Assembly: GCA_013400115.1 (NCBI GenBank)
Contig: VXBP01008555.1
Location: 124,001-188,000, forward strand
Length of the DNA: 64,000 bases
Reading direction: 5' to 3'
Source of the DNA: Rhinopomastus cyanomelas
Lineage: Eukaryota; Chordata; Aves; Bucerotiformes; Rhinopomastidae
A model generated the notes under the pieces. It did not search any database, had not been told where the DNA came from, and worked only from the letters and a program-made list of their open reading frames with translations. Positions 9,240-20,638 of the stretch are shown here, piece by piece. The position numbers and the translations under genes were made by a program. How positions within the stretch are numbered: position 1 is the first letter of the stretch; every line of letters begins with the position of its first letter.

Positions 9240-10011
9240 GTTTGGTTCTCAGCCAGGAGATGACACTGAGGGAGAAGTTGACAGTTTGATGGGCAGTGGG
9301 AAGGTTTCAGTATGACACTGGACTCGACAGACAGACTTGAATCAGACACCTCAAACCCCACAAGCTGGGAGCCTTGCTGTGGGAAATAATGGGAGGATTC
9401 TCCCTCCTCACTGTCAAGACCATATGTCTGCTGACTGTCAATGAGATTTACAATCTTCCCTGAGCCCTGTCTGCTTCTAGATGCTGATGATACACGGTAG
9501 CCAATGGGAAAGAGATAATAATTCATTATGAATCACTGATTTGATGAATTATAGGAGGGGGTGTGTGTCTGATATTTCAATTGCCTCTGAGCTTCATATT
9601 GGTTATTTTAGTCTTGCAGTTTGAAATACTTTCTAAGTTCTGCAAATAAATCCTGGGCCATAGATTTTATTCCCTTGCAGCTGCTGTGAATGGGTGGGAT
9701 TTCTATGTGAAGCTCTTCTAAATTATAGCTGGGCTTCTGCCTGTGTCTGTCCTCCTACAGTGACCTACACAGCCCAAAGAAAGAAACTGCAGTTGGGGAT
9801 TGCTGATACAACAGGTATTTGCACCAGAAATTGTCTGCAACTTGGCTTTCAGATGGCTGGAGCAAGAGTATCCAAACCATGGAAACAGTGGTGCTCTTGA
9901 GAGGAGTTCAGAGCTTCCACCTTGGGCTGGGTTTCCCAGTCAACCTGTTTGGATGCTCAATCATTTCAGAAGATGTCCAAGGATATCAAGTGCAGACAAC
10001 AAGATTATCGA
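9240..10011. other. Unique sequence, nothing recognised
   Basis: No repeat found. The AT-rich patch 9490-9700 (AATAATTCATTATGAATCAC) has some TAAT words but no clear feature. Confidence 0.45.
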
Positions 10012-10935
10012 ATCATAGACTGGCTGGGGTTGGAAGGGACCTTAAAGGTCATCTAGTGCCAACCTCCCTGCACTGGCAGGGTCACCTTCACAAGAGCAGG
10101 TGACTCAGGGCTCCAGACAACCTGCCCTTCAACACTGCCAGGGATGGGGCAGCCACAGCTGCCTTGGACAACCTGTTCCAGCATCTCCCCACCCTCACAG
10201 CAAAGAACTGGTTCCTTGTGTCCGACCTCAATCTTCCCTCTTCAAGGGTGGAACCCTTTCCCCTTGTCCTCTCACTACCACCTCTCCCCCAGCTTTCTTG
10301 TAGCCCCGTTCAGAGGTTGGAAAGCTGGTCTTCTCCAGGCTGAACAGCCCCAACTTGCTCAGCCTGTCCTTATAGGGAAGGTGCTCTCCTCCAGACACCT
10401 TCCATAGGCTCTGTGTCCTCCTGCTGTTGGCAACTCCAGAACAGGACCTAGGACTCCAGGCAGGGTCTCGGCAGTGCAGAGTGGAAGGGGAGAATCCTCT
10501 ACCTCAACCAACTGTTCCTGCTTCTTTTGCTGCAGCCCAGGACACAGTTGTTTCTCTGGCCTGACAGCTCCTGCTCAACTTCTGCTCCACCACCATCCCC
10601 AAGTCCTTCTCCTCAGGACTGCCCTCAATCATTTCTCCTCCCAGTCTCTATCTGTGGACAGGATTGCCTCAACCCAGGTGCAAGCCCTTGCCCTTATTGA
10701 ACTTCATGCCATTTACACAGCCCACTTCTTGAGACTCTCAAGGTCCCCCTGCATGGCCTCCCCTTCCTCCAGGGTGTTGACTTCACCACACAGCTTGGTG
10801 TTGTCAGCAAGTGGGCTGAGGGAGCGTTCAGTTCCACTCACAAAGATGTTAAACAGCACTGGTCCCAGTACCAGCCCTCGAGGAACAGCACTTGTCACAC
10901 TTCTCCATCCAGACGCTGAGCAGGGCAACAGCTAA
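10012..10935 (-). mobile_element. CR1 type 7, long copy reaching RT motif
   Basis: About 920 bp, the longest single copy here. The tail at 10012 reads CTGGCTGGGGTTGGAAGGGA. The far end on the minus strand encodes SAVPRGLVLGPVLFNIF and then LADNTKL, aligning with the CR1 reverse transcriptase GVPQGSVLGPVLFNIF and FADDTKL. The catalytic Asp-Asp is therefore Asp-Asn, and frames are broken between blocks, so it is inactive. Confidence 0.9.
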
Positions 10936-11961
10936 GAATTTTTCAGGTTGTCTTGTTTCCTGAGGGCTTCCTCAAGAAAATTCCTCTTGTTTTCCCAACC
11001 TGACCAAGACCCAGCTGCGAACGTGAGACTGGGGGCCATCACAGACAATCACTTCAGCTCTGCAGGATTACAGTCTCCAGTAAAACATACGGTAGTTTTA
11101 TTTTTTACGGGGAAATATTTCTCAAAAGAAAGTGCTCTGACAACTTCCCAGCGAATGAACATTGGGATTTTGTTCTATTTATACTTCTCAGCAAATCCAC
11201 AGACAATAGAACCGCATCTGAAATACTAAACGGAACGTATTAGCCCGACTAGTCAGAGATAGTTACACGTCCTTCGTACAGCAGTAATCCAGCCAAAATA
11301 TTTCAGCAGTAATTACTGTTCAGCTTTCTAATCCCTAGTACAGAAGAAAAAAAAACCCAACCCCACACCCCTTGTATTTTTGGAAGTTCATTGGAAGCAT
11401 CTGTTTAAGATATTGTTAATCCTCCCTTCCCGAATCATTGGCTGGATGATAATGAAACAGTCCTGTTTGCACTCAGCGTGTTGAGACCTTGAAACTCATC
11501 TTGCTTAAAGCTGCTTATTTTGTACAAAGGAACATAACTCAACCCTTTTTCTTCTCGTTTTGCTTTTCTTTCTTTCGGGGAGAACTTTGCATTCCTACTT
11601 CGGTTCTCTTGATGGCAGCTGGCAGTTGAAAATGATTGGCTTTAATCTCAAATTTCAAAATCAATACAGCACGGGTACTATTGATTTTGGCATAGCAGGC
11701 TGACCCAGGGGGTTCGCAGCAACCAAAGAGGACTTTTTGATGTTTCTGGACCTTCTTCAATTAGAATTGCTAAAAAATCTCCCACTGTCCTAAAGATCAG
11801 CAGTACCAGAATAACTTTGTTTTGCAGCCGCGGTCTGAGCAGCAGCACAGCGGGGTCCTGGCACGGGACACTCACAGATCCAGTAGAGAAGGCATCTCTC
11901 TAGCTTAGAGCAACAGAAGCTGAAAACATGCCACAGGGCCTGAGATAGGTTAAAGGAAACT
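10936..11961. other. Unique sequence with AT-rich middle
   Basis: About 1 kb free of CR1. The part 11080-11340 is AT-rich with CAGTAATTACTG (a near-palindromic TAATTA homeodomain core) near 11309 and could be conserved non-coding. No gene is seen. Confidence 0.4.
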
Positions 11962-12094
11962 GCAGAACCTTGTTTGCTTTCATCGAGAAACCTGCACGGA
12001 TCCATACTGGAAAGGGAGCCAGGTTGGCTCCTGTCCCTATCTGCGTTGTGGGCTTTGCCATTCCTGGTCAAAGTGCTTTTGCAAACAGCCTGAA
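11962..12094 (+). repeat. 133-bp direct repeat, left copy
   Basis: Aligns without gaps to 12897-13029 at offset 935; I count about 20 mismatches in 133. Its right end abuts exactly the CR1 3' terminus at 12095. The two copies bracket the CR1 perfectly, as a target-site duplication would. Confidence 0.9.
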
Positions 12095-12896
12095 TCACAG
12101 AACATTAGGGATTGGAAGGGACCTTGAAAGATCAGCCAGTCCAATCCCCCTGCCACAGCAGGATCCCCTAGATCCAGTCACGCAGGAACATGGCCAGGTG
12201 GGTTTTAAATGTCTCCAGAGAAGGAGACTCCACAACCGCCTTGGGCAGCCCCTTCCAGGGCTCTGTCACTGTGAACAAGGTCCTTCTCATATTGATGTGG
12301 AATCTCCTCTGTTCCAGCTCACACCCAGTGCCCCTTGTCCTGTCATTAGATGACAATGAGCAGGTCCTGGCTCCATCCCTCACATATTTATAAACATTAA
12401 TGGGGTCACCCCTCAGTCTCCTTCTTTCTAAGCTAAAGAGATCCAGTTCCCTCAGCCTCTCCTCATCAGGAAGATCCTCCTCTCCCTTCATCATCTCTGC
12501 GGCTCTGCACTGGGCTCTCTCCAGCAGCTCTGTGTCCTTCTGGAACTGAAAGGCCCACAGCTGGACACACTATTCCAGTTGTGGTCTCACCAGGGCAGAG
12601 TAGAGGGGGAAGAGAACCTCTCTCCATCTACTAACCACTCCACTTCTAATCCACCCCAGGATGCCACTGGCATTCTTGGCCACAAGGGCACATTTCTGGC
12701 TCCTGGCCATCCTGCTGGCCACGAGGACCCCCACATCCCTCTCTCCTCTGCTGCTCTCCAACAGTTCAGTCCTCACCCTATCCTGGTCCCTGGGGTTGTT
12801 CTTGCCCAGATGCCAGGCTCTACACTGCCCTTGTTATAGGTCATTCACTGTCTCCCCGCCCAGCTCTCCAGCCTGTCCAGATCCCACTGAATGGCA
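12095..12896 (-). mobile_element. CR1 type 1, 0.8 kb, between long direct repeats
   Basis: Tail TCACAGAACATTAGGGATTG at the left. On the minus strand the ORF2 pieces read [20 protein letters not shown] ... [13 protein letters not shown], preceded by GERDVGVLVASRMARSQKCA and NASGILGWIRSGVVSRW in other frames. Two or more frameshifts break the frame. The 5' break is at GATCCCACTGAATG. Confidence 0.93.
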
Positions 12897-13029
12897 GCAC
12901 AACCTCGTTTGCTTTCATTGAGAGACCTGCACGTATCCATATCGGGAAGGGAGCCGAGCTGGCTCCCATTCATATCTGCATTGTGGGTTTTGCCACTCCT
13001 GCTCAAAGTGCTTTTGCAAACAACCTGAA
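12897..13029 (+). repeat. 133-bp direct repeat, right copy
   Basis: Partner of 11962-12094, starting immediately at the CR1 5' truncation point. About 15% divergence between copies would need to match the age of the CR1 if this is a target-site duplication. Confidence 0.9.
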
Positions 13030-13572
13030 ACCTCAGACTTCCTAACGTTGGAGTACTTGCCTCTGTGCCCTTAATGCTCTTCAGCCACACGAGTTTCTCT
13101 GCACTTTTAAATGACTTTGTGGAAGGTCTGGATTCAATTCTTCTAATCGCCTCAGTGTTTTCAGGCCGGGCTAAGATCACTCCTACAGTTTGGTGTGAGT
13201 TTGGGACGGTGCCCAGAGCAAACAAAAGAGGAGCTGTGGGGTTTTTCTTTTCCTCTTTTTGCTTCTTTTCCCCCCACTCCTATAAATTTTACAGATTTAA
13301 TGTTTGTGGAGTCTCCACCATCTTTTTCTCTTATTAAAGACGGATGAGGAAGAAAATGGATTGCTCTGAGTTGCCAGGCATTGTGCTCCAGCATGGCAGC
13401 TGTCTTTTCCTCTACAGTGTCACCAGCTTGGGACAAATCATTCCAGCACTGCTTTTGGCACTCATTGAAGGCACCCAAACTATGATTGCATGAATCACTG
13501 GGTCAGGGGGTCTGTCTCTCCCTCCAGCAGCCACTGAAGTTATATGGCCACCATGAAGATGACAGATGTTGG
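13030..13572. other. Unique sequence, nothing recognised
   Basis: No CR1 or tandem repeat. A pyrimidine-rich run lies near 13230-13275. Confidence 0.45.
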
Positions 13573-13750
13573 ACTGATGAGCACTGGAACAGGCTGCCCA
13601 GGGAGGTTGTGAAATCTCTTTCTCTGGAGACATTTAAAACCTGCCTGGTCTTGTTCCTGTGCGGCTGGATCTAGGGGATCCTGCTGTGGCAGGGGGATTG
13701 GACTGGGTGCTCTTTCAAGGTCCCTTCCATTCCCTAATGTTCTGTGATGT
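13573..13750 (+). mobile_element. CR1 type 1 3' fragment
   Basis: Encodes [20 protein letters not shown] then the ORF2 end FLCGWI (stop), followed by the full 3' UTR ending CTAATGTTCTGTGAT. Confidence 0.92.
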
Positions 13751-13879
13751 GCATCCCACCAAGTGTCTTGTGAGTTAGATACAGAAGAATAAGAGGAATC
13801 ATTTTTGAGAAGCATTTCCAGACACTTAAAAATGAGGTTTTAAAAGAGCTGGTCTTGTGTCTGTGCCTGCAGAACACTT

Positions 13880-14293
13880 CTAGAGGATGATCTGCCTGCT
13901 AAGGAAAGGCTGAGGGAGCTGGGGCTCTTGAGCATAGAGGATAGGAGACAGAGGGGTGACCTCATTAATGTCTATAAATATGTGAAGGGTGGGTGTCAGG
14001 AAGATGGAGCCAGGCTCTGCTCAGGGGCAGCCAGTGACAGGACAAGGGGCAGTGGGTGTGAGTTGGAACAGAGGAGGTTCCACATCAATATGAGAAGGAC
14101 CTTCTTCTCAGTGAGGGTGACAGAGCACTGGAAGGGGCTGCCCAGGGGGGTTGTGGAGTCTCCTTCTCTGGAGACATTTCAAATCCTCCTGGACATGTTC
14201 CTGTGCAACTGGATCTAGAGGATCCTGCTGCGTCAGGGGGATTGGACTGGGTGATCTTTCAGGGCGCCTTCCAATCCCTAAAGTTCTGTGATG
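13880..14293 (+). mobile_element. CR1 type 1, ORF2 C-terminus still open
   Basis: A single plus frame reads [20 protein letters not shown] through [20 protein letters not shown] to FLCNWI at the stop, about 96 codons without a break. The tail ends TAAAGTTCTGTGAT. It could pair with the minus-strand copy at 12095-12896 as a ~1 kb spaced inverted repeat. Confidence 0.93.
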
Positions 14294-15339
14294 AAGTGGA
14301 GACTTCCCCAGTTTGTTCTGCAATAGGAGAGGCTGCAGCTAAAGGCATGGACAGCTTTGAATACAGGAGGATGCTGATTTCCTAATTAAAAGGTCTGATA
14401 AACTCAAACCAGAATGGAATTTACTGGGGATGAAGGCAATTATTCCATTCAGACAGCAGAGGGGAGCTCCTACCTACCGACAGTAACCAGAAAGCTCTGG
14501 GTGTGCTGTCATCCATCACAGCACGACCTTCAGTCAGCAACTTCCCACCGCTGCGAACAGGGGTCAGACCCTCCAGGGGTGTCTAATGAGGAGGCAAAAC
14601 CTGTAGAGTAATGGGGCTGGGCGGGAGCCCCCAGGCACGCTCTTCCCCACCGCAGCAGAGGTCAGAGGTGTAGAAAATACACTATTCAAGGGAAAAATTC
14701 GAGACCCGGGGCTGTTTAATGCACAGAAGAGAATATTAAAGAGAAAACACACCGTGCTACGGGAATATATCATTAGTGTCAGCAGAGAGGAGAAGGGCTT
14801 GCTCACGGAGGAGAAGAGGACAGAGAGCGCAGAGCTTTCATCAAAGGGGGGCAGTTTTTGAACAAGACTCTGCTTGGAAATTTCAGAAGTATCTCCCTGC
14901 CAGTGGGTGAAACTGGAGACTTTGGGAACAGCAGAAGGATTTCTCAAAAAACCACTCAAAATCGGTTATAAATTTTATTTTGACAAAAGCAACTTCAATG
15001 TTGAGTTTTCCTGACCTTTTCTCTTCTGCAAAGTCAAAGCCAGACAGTGGAAACTCCGCGCTGGGGACACACTGAGGTTGGCAGCAGCGTTTCCTGCGCT
15101 ACTTGCGCAACTGAAATAAAACAAAAAACAGCCCTGGGAGGGGGGTGGGTTTCTTTTTTCTTTTTTGAATTGTTATTTAACTGTTGAAACCCAAGAGGAA
15201 ATATTTCAACTGGCCCGAGCAGCAGCAACAACAACTGTTTCGCATTCTGCGCTCACTGAAATGTGCTCAAGCGTAGCCAGGCTCCCGCTGTCCCAGCTTG
15301 GGGTGGGATGGAGGGGTTGAAGAATCAGTCTGGATTCTA
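14294..15339. other. Unique sequence, nothing recognised
   Basis: About 1 kb with no CR1. The minus ORF at 14564-14959 (131 codons) shows no recognisable motif and is probably chance. Confidence 0.45.
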
Positions 15340-15765
15340 CAGCTTGTCTTGGTGAGAAGTCTAGAAAACATCCCCTGTGAGGAGCAGCTGAATAACTGGG
15401 GTTATTCAGCCTAGAGAGGAGGAGGCTGAGAGGAGACCTTCTTGCTCTCTGCAGCTACCTCAAGGGAGGTTGTAGTGAGGCTGCTGCTGGTCTCTTCTCC
15501 CAAATCACTGACAGCACAAGGGGAAATGGCCTCAAGTTGAGCCAGGGGTGGTTTAGATTGGATCTTAGGAAGAAGTTGTTTCCTGAGAGAGTGGCTGAAC
15601 ACTTCAACAGGCTGCCCAGGGAGGTGGTGGAGTCCCCACCCCTGGTGGTGTTTACAAACCAAGTAGCTCGTGCGTTTCGGGCCGTGGTGTAGGAGTTGGG
15701 GAGATGTTGGCAGGGCTTGATGATGCTGGAGGTCCTTTCCAGCTGTGATGGTTCTATGATTCTTG
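15340..15765 (+). mobile_element. CR1 type 3 fragment
   Basis: Sense strand reads the ORF2 end (GCTGAGAGGAGACCTTCTTG; GGCTGCCCAGGGAGGTGGTG), then the distinctive type 3 3' UTR AGTAGCTCGTGCGTTTCGGG and a tail TCTATGATTCT. The equivalent frame carries stops. Confidence 0.9.
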
Positions 15766-16003
15766 GGGCGGAGGAGCTGCCTCCTGCTGTTCTTCCTTGT
15801 GCAACAGAAGTTTGAAAACCTGATTACTTGCAGCTTTTTTTGGGGGTGTGTTTTGAAGTTGGCAAGATGAGTGTCTCAAAGCCTCTGAGCAGGAAGATGG
15901 CCTAAAGGCACGTACATGTTGAGAGAAGCTCACGGATGGCAGAGAGTTTCAGCTCATGGCTAATTTATCAGTGTTCCCTGAATTCCTTGGACAAAGAGAT
16001 TTT

Positions 16004-16565
16004 TCACAGAATCACAGACTGATTAAGGCTGCAAAAGCCCTCTGAGCTCAGCCAGCTCAGACCAGGACCTAACATAACCTCAGTGGCCACACCAGGGCAC
16101 TAAGGGCCACAGCCAGGCTGGCCTTCAGCACCTCCAGGGATGGGGACTCCACCACTGCCCTGGGCAGCCCAGTCCAGGCTCTGATCACCCTTCCATGAGG
16201 AAGGGCTTCCTAACATCCAACCTAACCTTCCTCTGATGCAGCTTCAGGCCCTGTCCTCTCATCCTGATGCTGATTGCCTGGGAGAAGAGCTTGATCCCCA
16301 GCTGGCTACAACCTCCCTTCAGGTAGTTGTAGAGAGGGAGAAGGTCCCCCCGAGTCTCCTCTTCTCCAGGCTCAACAGCCCCAGCTCCCTCAGCCTCTCC
16401 TCACCAGACTTTCCCTCCAGTCCCTTCCCCAGCCTCGTTGCTGCTCTGGACCCACTCCAGCCCCTCCATCTCTTTCTTGAAGTTAGTGGCCCACAACTTC
16501 CCCCAGTACTGGAAAGGAGGCCTCCCCAGTTCCCAGTACAGGGGGAGAATCACCTCCTTCAATTT
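16004..16565 (-). mobile_element. CR1 type 2, 0.56 kb
   Basis: Tail CACAGACTGATTAAGGCTGC. The body is antisense of the ORF2 C-terminal region back to ...LEWVQSSNEAGEGTGGKVW and the preceding non-conserved spacer, truncated near AATCACCTCCTTC. Confidence 0.92.
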
Positions 16566-16575
16566 TGGATATTGT

Positions 16576-17133
16576 GATGTGGGAAACTCAACCATTAATA
16601 ACGGGGTATGAAGCACCTTGTGTCAGCCCAAGCACAAAACTCCTCTGCAAACCCTGAGCTCCAATTGTAAAAGATGTGGAAAACGGTACGTTTCCATCTT
16701 ACTAAAACACAGGATTACTCTTAAGCTCTTTAAATTTCATAGGCAACACAAAAAGATCATCTCAGAAGAGGCAGCAGATAACAAACAGTTCTCTTTTAAA
16801 AGCACGACAAGCAAGGCTATTCATTTGTCATCCGAATTTCTTCCCTAATGAAATTGGATACAGCCCCAAATCCCCCCCCATAAGCCAAAAGTTAATTCAT
16901 TTCTGCATTTGCAATGCATGTTATCAATTATGGGCTGCAGATCTAATGATTTCCATAGCTAGTTTTCATTCTGATACGAGTGGCTTTGAGGCTTTATTGA
17001 TGATGAGAATATAAAAAGTCAATTCAGAGATGGATGTTGGATTCATTTCTGCAGTGTGCTTGGAGCTGTTGGCTCTTTGTACGACAGCTCAGCCATGCAG
17101 ATAAATATCTTCTCCTTCTTGTTCTTCTTCACA
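16576..17133. other. Unique AT-rich stretch, possible conserved element
   Basis: No gene. The part 16640-17060 is AT-rich with TCAATTATGGGCTG, CTAATGATTTCC and GGCTTTATTGATGATGAG, a conserved non-coding texture, but there is no positive proof. Confidence 0.3.
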
Positions 17134-17686
17134 CAGAATCACAGAGCATTAGGGATTGGAAGGGACCTCGAAACTTCATCTAGTCCAATACCCCTGACAC
17201 AGCAGGATCCCCTAGATCCAGTCAATAGGGATTGGAAGGGACCTCGAAAGATCACCCAGTCCAATACCTCTGCCAGAGCAGGATCCACTAGATCCAGTTG
17301 CACAGGAACATGGGCAGGTGGGTTTGAAAGGTCTCCAGAGAAGGAGACTGCACAACAACCTTGGACAGCCCCTTCCAGTGCTCTATCATCCTCACTGGGA
17401 ACAAGGTCCTTCTCACACTGATGTGGAACCTCCTCTGCTCCAGCTTACACCCGCTGCCCCTTGTCCTGTCACTGGGTGCCCCTGAGCAGATCCAGACTCC
17501 ATCTTCCTGACACTCGCCCTTCACATATTTATAGACATTAATGAGGTCACCCCTCAGGCTCCTTTTTCCCAGCTCCAGAGCCCCAGCTCCCTCAGCCTTT
17601 CCTCAGCAGGGAGATGCTCCCCTCCCTTCATCATCTCTGTGGCTCTGCGCTGAGCTCTCTCCAGCAGCTCTGTGTCCTATTGGAAC
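17134..17686 (-). mobile_element. CR1 type 1 with duplicated 76-bp tail
   Basis: The tail starts ACACAGAATCACAGAGCATT and the terminal block repeats after 76 bp (TAGGGATTGG at 17150 and 17226). The minus frame reads [20 protein letters not shown] ... [10 protein letters not shown]. The body extends to the region encoding [10 protein letters not shown] near 17686. Confidence 0.93.
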
Positions 17687-18548
17687 TTCTTCAACTTCTT
17701 TTCATCAGCAGACATTAAAGATAATACAAATTTGAGTTGCTGTTGAATCCCACCTTTCTCGTGGAGGCCCAAGTCCCCATCTCCATGGGGATGATGCTGA
17801 AGTGTCAAAGAGAAACTCACTGTCACCTGTTGCCTGGACTGGCAGTTAGAAACGTGCACAGTACCTCTCCTGGGTATTTGTGAGTCTCCAGGGGAACATG
17901 ATCATTACTCAACACCTTTTTAATGAGGGCGTAACTTTAGGTCGCTCCACAGCTTTGATTTCAGAAACAGGTGGATTCCCTCAGCCGAAGCACTAAAACA
18001 CCACCTGTGCCTGATGCAGGCAGCCAGAGAAATGGTTTTCACTCTGAATATATAATTTTCCAGACCAAGATTAAGCAACTGAGGCAATGCTCTTATCACA
18101 GGAGGCTCTATCGCAGCAGCAAGACACGTTGTCCATCCCTCTTGCCCTGCAGCAAACCAGTCTACCCAAATGGTTCCTCAAATTGCAGCCCTTGCTATTT
18201 TATTTGGGTTTTCTTTACCTCTCATAAAAAACATCGACAGGCTCAGGTTTTCAGGGTGATCTCCTGTGGCACCTCACTTTAGTCTGAATGAAAGTCACAA
18301 GGCACGTTAGGAAGTTAGGCTGGCCAGCAGCCCCAGCTTATTCCAGTGTCCTGGAATGAACTGGAGCCATTTCTCCTTTGATTGGGGATTTGGGAAGGGC
18401 AGTATTTGTACTTTTGCTTGTTTTTTTGTTTTATCAATAGTAAACTCTCTCATTAGTTACTTGGAAAACTTCTGTGCTGTGTGTCCTATCCTCCAGAGCC
18501 CATTCTTAATTCCCCTGTTTGCACTTGGTCAATATATTTGAGTTAAGA
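17687..18548. other. Unique sequence, nothing recognised
   Basis: About 860 bases free of recognised repeats. A T-rich run sits near 18415-18435. No convincing gene. Confidence 0.45.
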
Positions 18549-19285
18549 GGAGCAAGGGCAGGGTCCTACACTTCAGCCACAGTAGCTCCCTGTAGCTACA
18601 CAGTGGGGATGAGTGGCTGGAGAGCAGCCTGGTAGAGAGGGACCTGGCAAGACTGGGTGACAACTGGCTGAACAGGAGCCAGCAGGGTGCCCAGCTGGCC
18701 CAGAAGGCCAATGGCATCCTGGCTTGGATCAGCAATAGTGTGGCCAGCAGGGGTTGGGGATGTCATTCTCCCCCTGTACAGGGCAATGGGGAGGCCCCCC
18801 CTCCAGTACTGGAGACAGTGCTCTTCTTGAGCACTGAGATGGAAGGGCTGGAGTGGGTGCAGAGGAGCAACGAGGCTGGGGAAGGGACTGGAGGGAAAGG
18901 CTGATGGGGAGAGGCTGAGGGAGCTGGGGCTGTTGAGCCTGGAGCAGAGGAGACTCAATGAGGACCTTCTCCCTCTCTCCAACTCCCTGAAGAGAGGTTG
19001 TAGTCAGGTGGGGGTCAGGCTCTTCCCCTAGGCAACCAGCATCAGGATGGGAAGGCAGGGCCTGAAGCTGCCAGGGCAGCCCTTCCTCACAGAAAGGGTG
19101 ATCAGAGCCTGGACTGGACTGCCCAGGGCAGTGGTGGAGTCCCCATCGCTGGAGGTGTTGAAGGGCACCCTGGCTGTGGCCCTTAGTGCCCTGGTGTGGC
19201 CACTGTGGTGATGTCAGGTGCTGGGCTGGGCTGGCTGAGCTCAGAGGGCTTCTCCAGCCTCGATAATTGTGATTCAGTGATAGGA
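18549..19285 (+). mobile_element. CR1 type 2, 0.74 kb
   Basis: Among the longer copies. It starts in the region encoding (R)VLHFSH(N), passes AQKANGILAWISNSVASRG-like codons, then LGLLSLEQRRLNEDLLPL, and ends with CTCAGAGGGCTTCTCCAGCC. Frames are broken by indels. Confidence 0.92.
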
Positions 19286-19517
19286 TTTGTCTTTAGTGCT
19301 CAACGAGAGGGAAGCCCACTACTGACATCTCCTAGCTCCTCACAAGCAGAGAGATTTAAGAGGTGTCTCTGATTTACTGCGAGCACCACTGTCCAAGCAG
19401 GGCTGGTTACTGATGAACAAGCATGAAGCAGTGCATCAGGCATGGGACATGTCATACTCACTGTGGGAATGTTCTTTAGGGTAGAGCCCCAAGCAGAGGT
19501 GAGTTTTGTGGAAATGG

Positions 19518-19666
19518 AGACGAGTCTCCTTCTTTGGAGACATTTGAAACCTGCCTGGACATGTTCCTGTGCAACTTGGTCTAGGTGATCCTGCTGAGGC
19601 AGGGGCACTGGACTGGATGATCTTTCGAGGTCCCTTCCAATCCCTGATGTTCTGTGATTCTGTGAT
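19518..19666 (+). mobile_element. CR1 type 1 3' fragment
   Basis: Contains GAGTCTCCTTCTTTGGAGAC to the tail CTGATGTTCTGTGATTCTGT. It is directly followed by a different CR1 tail. Confidence 0.9.
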
Positions 19667-19741
19667 TAGGGAGCTACTGGGATGAGGGCTGGACTTAATG
19701 ATCCTGAAGGTTCTTTCCAGCCATGATGATTCCATGATTCT
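19667..19741 (+). mobile_element. CR1 type 3 tail stacked on a type 1 tail
   Basis: Reads AGGGAGCTACTGGGATGAGG, then GATTCCATGATTC at the end. It starts right at the terminal octamers of the preceding type 1 copy, a head-to-tail stack of two different subfamilies. Confidence 0.85.
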
Positions 19742-19882
19742 CCACGTTGGCAATAAACCACATCAGCAGAGAAAAAAAACCTCTCAGAGTAGGGATGGAA
19801 CTGTCCTGCTGTCTGTGATCTTCACAAACCAACCCAACCTAAACAAGTCCCCTGAAGTGCCGCAGTTATTGCTGAAAGGTTT

Positions 19883-20057
19883 GTGCCCTGGAAGGGGCTG
19901 CCCAGGGAGGTTGTGGAGTCTCCTTCTCTGGAGAAGTTTAAAACCCACCTGGCTGTGTTCCTGTGAGACTGGCTCTGCCGTGGTGAGGGGATTGGACTGG
20001 ATGATCTCTCAAGATCCCTTCCAATCCCTAATGTTCTCTGATTGTGTGATTCTATGG
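19883..20057 (+). mobile_element. CR1 type 1 3' fragment
   Basis: Starts CCTGGAAGGGGCTGCCCAGG, with a short deletion around GACTGGCTCTGCCGTGG, and a long octamer end CTGATTGTGTGATTCTATGG. Confidence 0.9.
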
Positions 20058-20638
20058 CTGTCAAATCCAAGCAGAGTGATCAGGTGACTACTGCCCCTTC
20101 CATATGACTAAGCAGCAGCGAAGAGCGTTATTCAATGTTCTATTAGGGGAGAATTAATACTTCTTTAAAGGTCTGTTAATGATTTAACAATATTATTGTT
20201 ACGCCAAGGTTGGGAGAATTAGAGGAAAGAGTACTTGTGCTAATATGTCAACACATTAGGAGCGCAGCTCCGTTCAGGCAGACACTTCAGTTAATGTGTT
20301 ACACATTAAAAAGTCCAATTTCCTTTGCTGGCTGCAAATAACAACCGAGATTATTTGACACTGAATGATTTCCCCTGTACTGGTCTACTTTTTACTCCTT
20401 GTGTTTGTGTGCTCTGCTTGATTGATGAGCTCCTGCCCTATAAATTTTCCATGCAAAGGAAATATGAAGCCAGTTGTGTAATATAGGGTGAGAAAGGAAA
20501 TGGGAGTGTGCTGCAATGTTCAGATGTGAGATCTTCTGTAAAACCCAATAAACCCCTTCCCATTAGGATATCAGCGTCACGTTTCTTTAGCAGGAGCCCA
20601 CTGCACCTACCCATGGGAGCTTCTGCACCTCTGCTCAC
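20058..20638. promoter_or_regulatory. Unique AT-rich stretch, candidate conserved non-coding element
   Basis: The segment 20130-20400 is AT-rich and repeat-free (GAGAATTAATACTTC, TTAATGATTTAACAATATTA, GTTAATGTGTTACACATTAA), with multiple TAAT and near-palindromic words. No ORF. It resembles a developmental enhancer; this is inference from texture alone. Confidence 0.35.

Noticed and set aside
14564..14959. 131-codon minus-strand ORF
   Set aside because: No motif and Ser/Phe-rich low-information sequence; no supporting signal.
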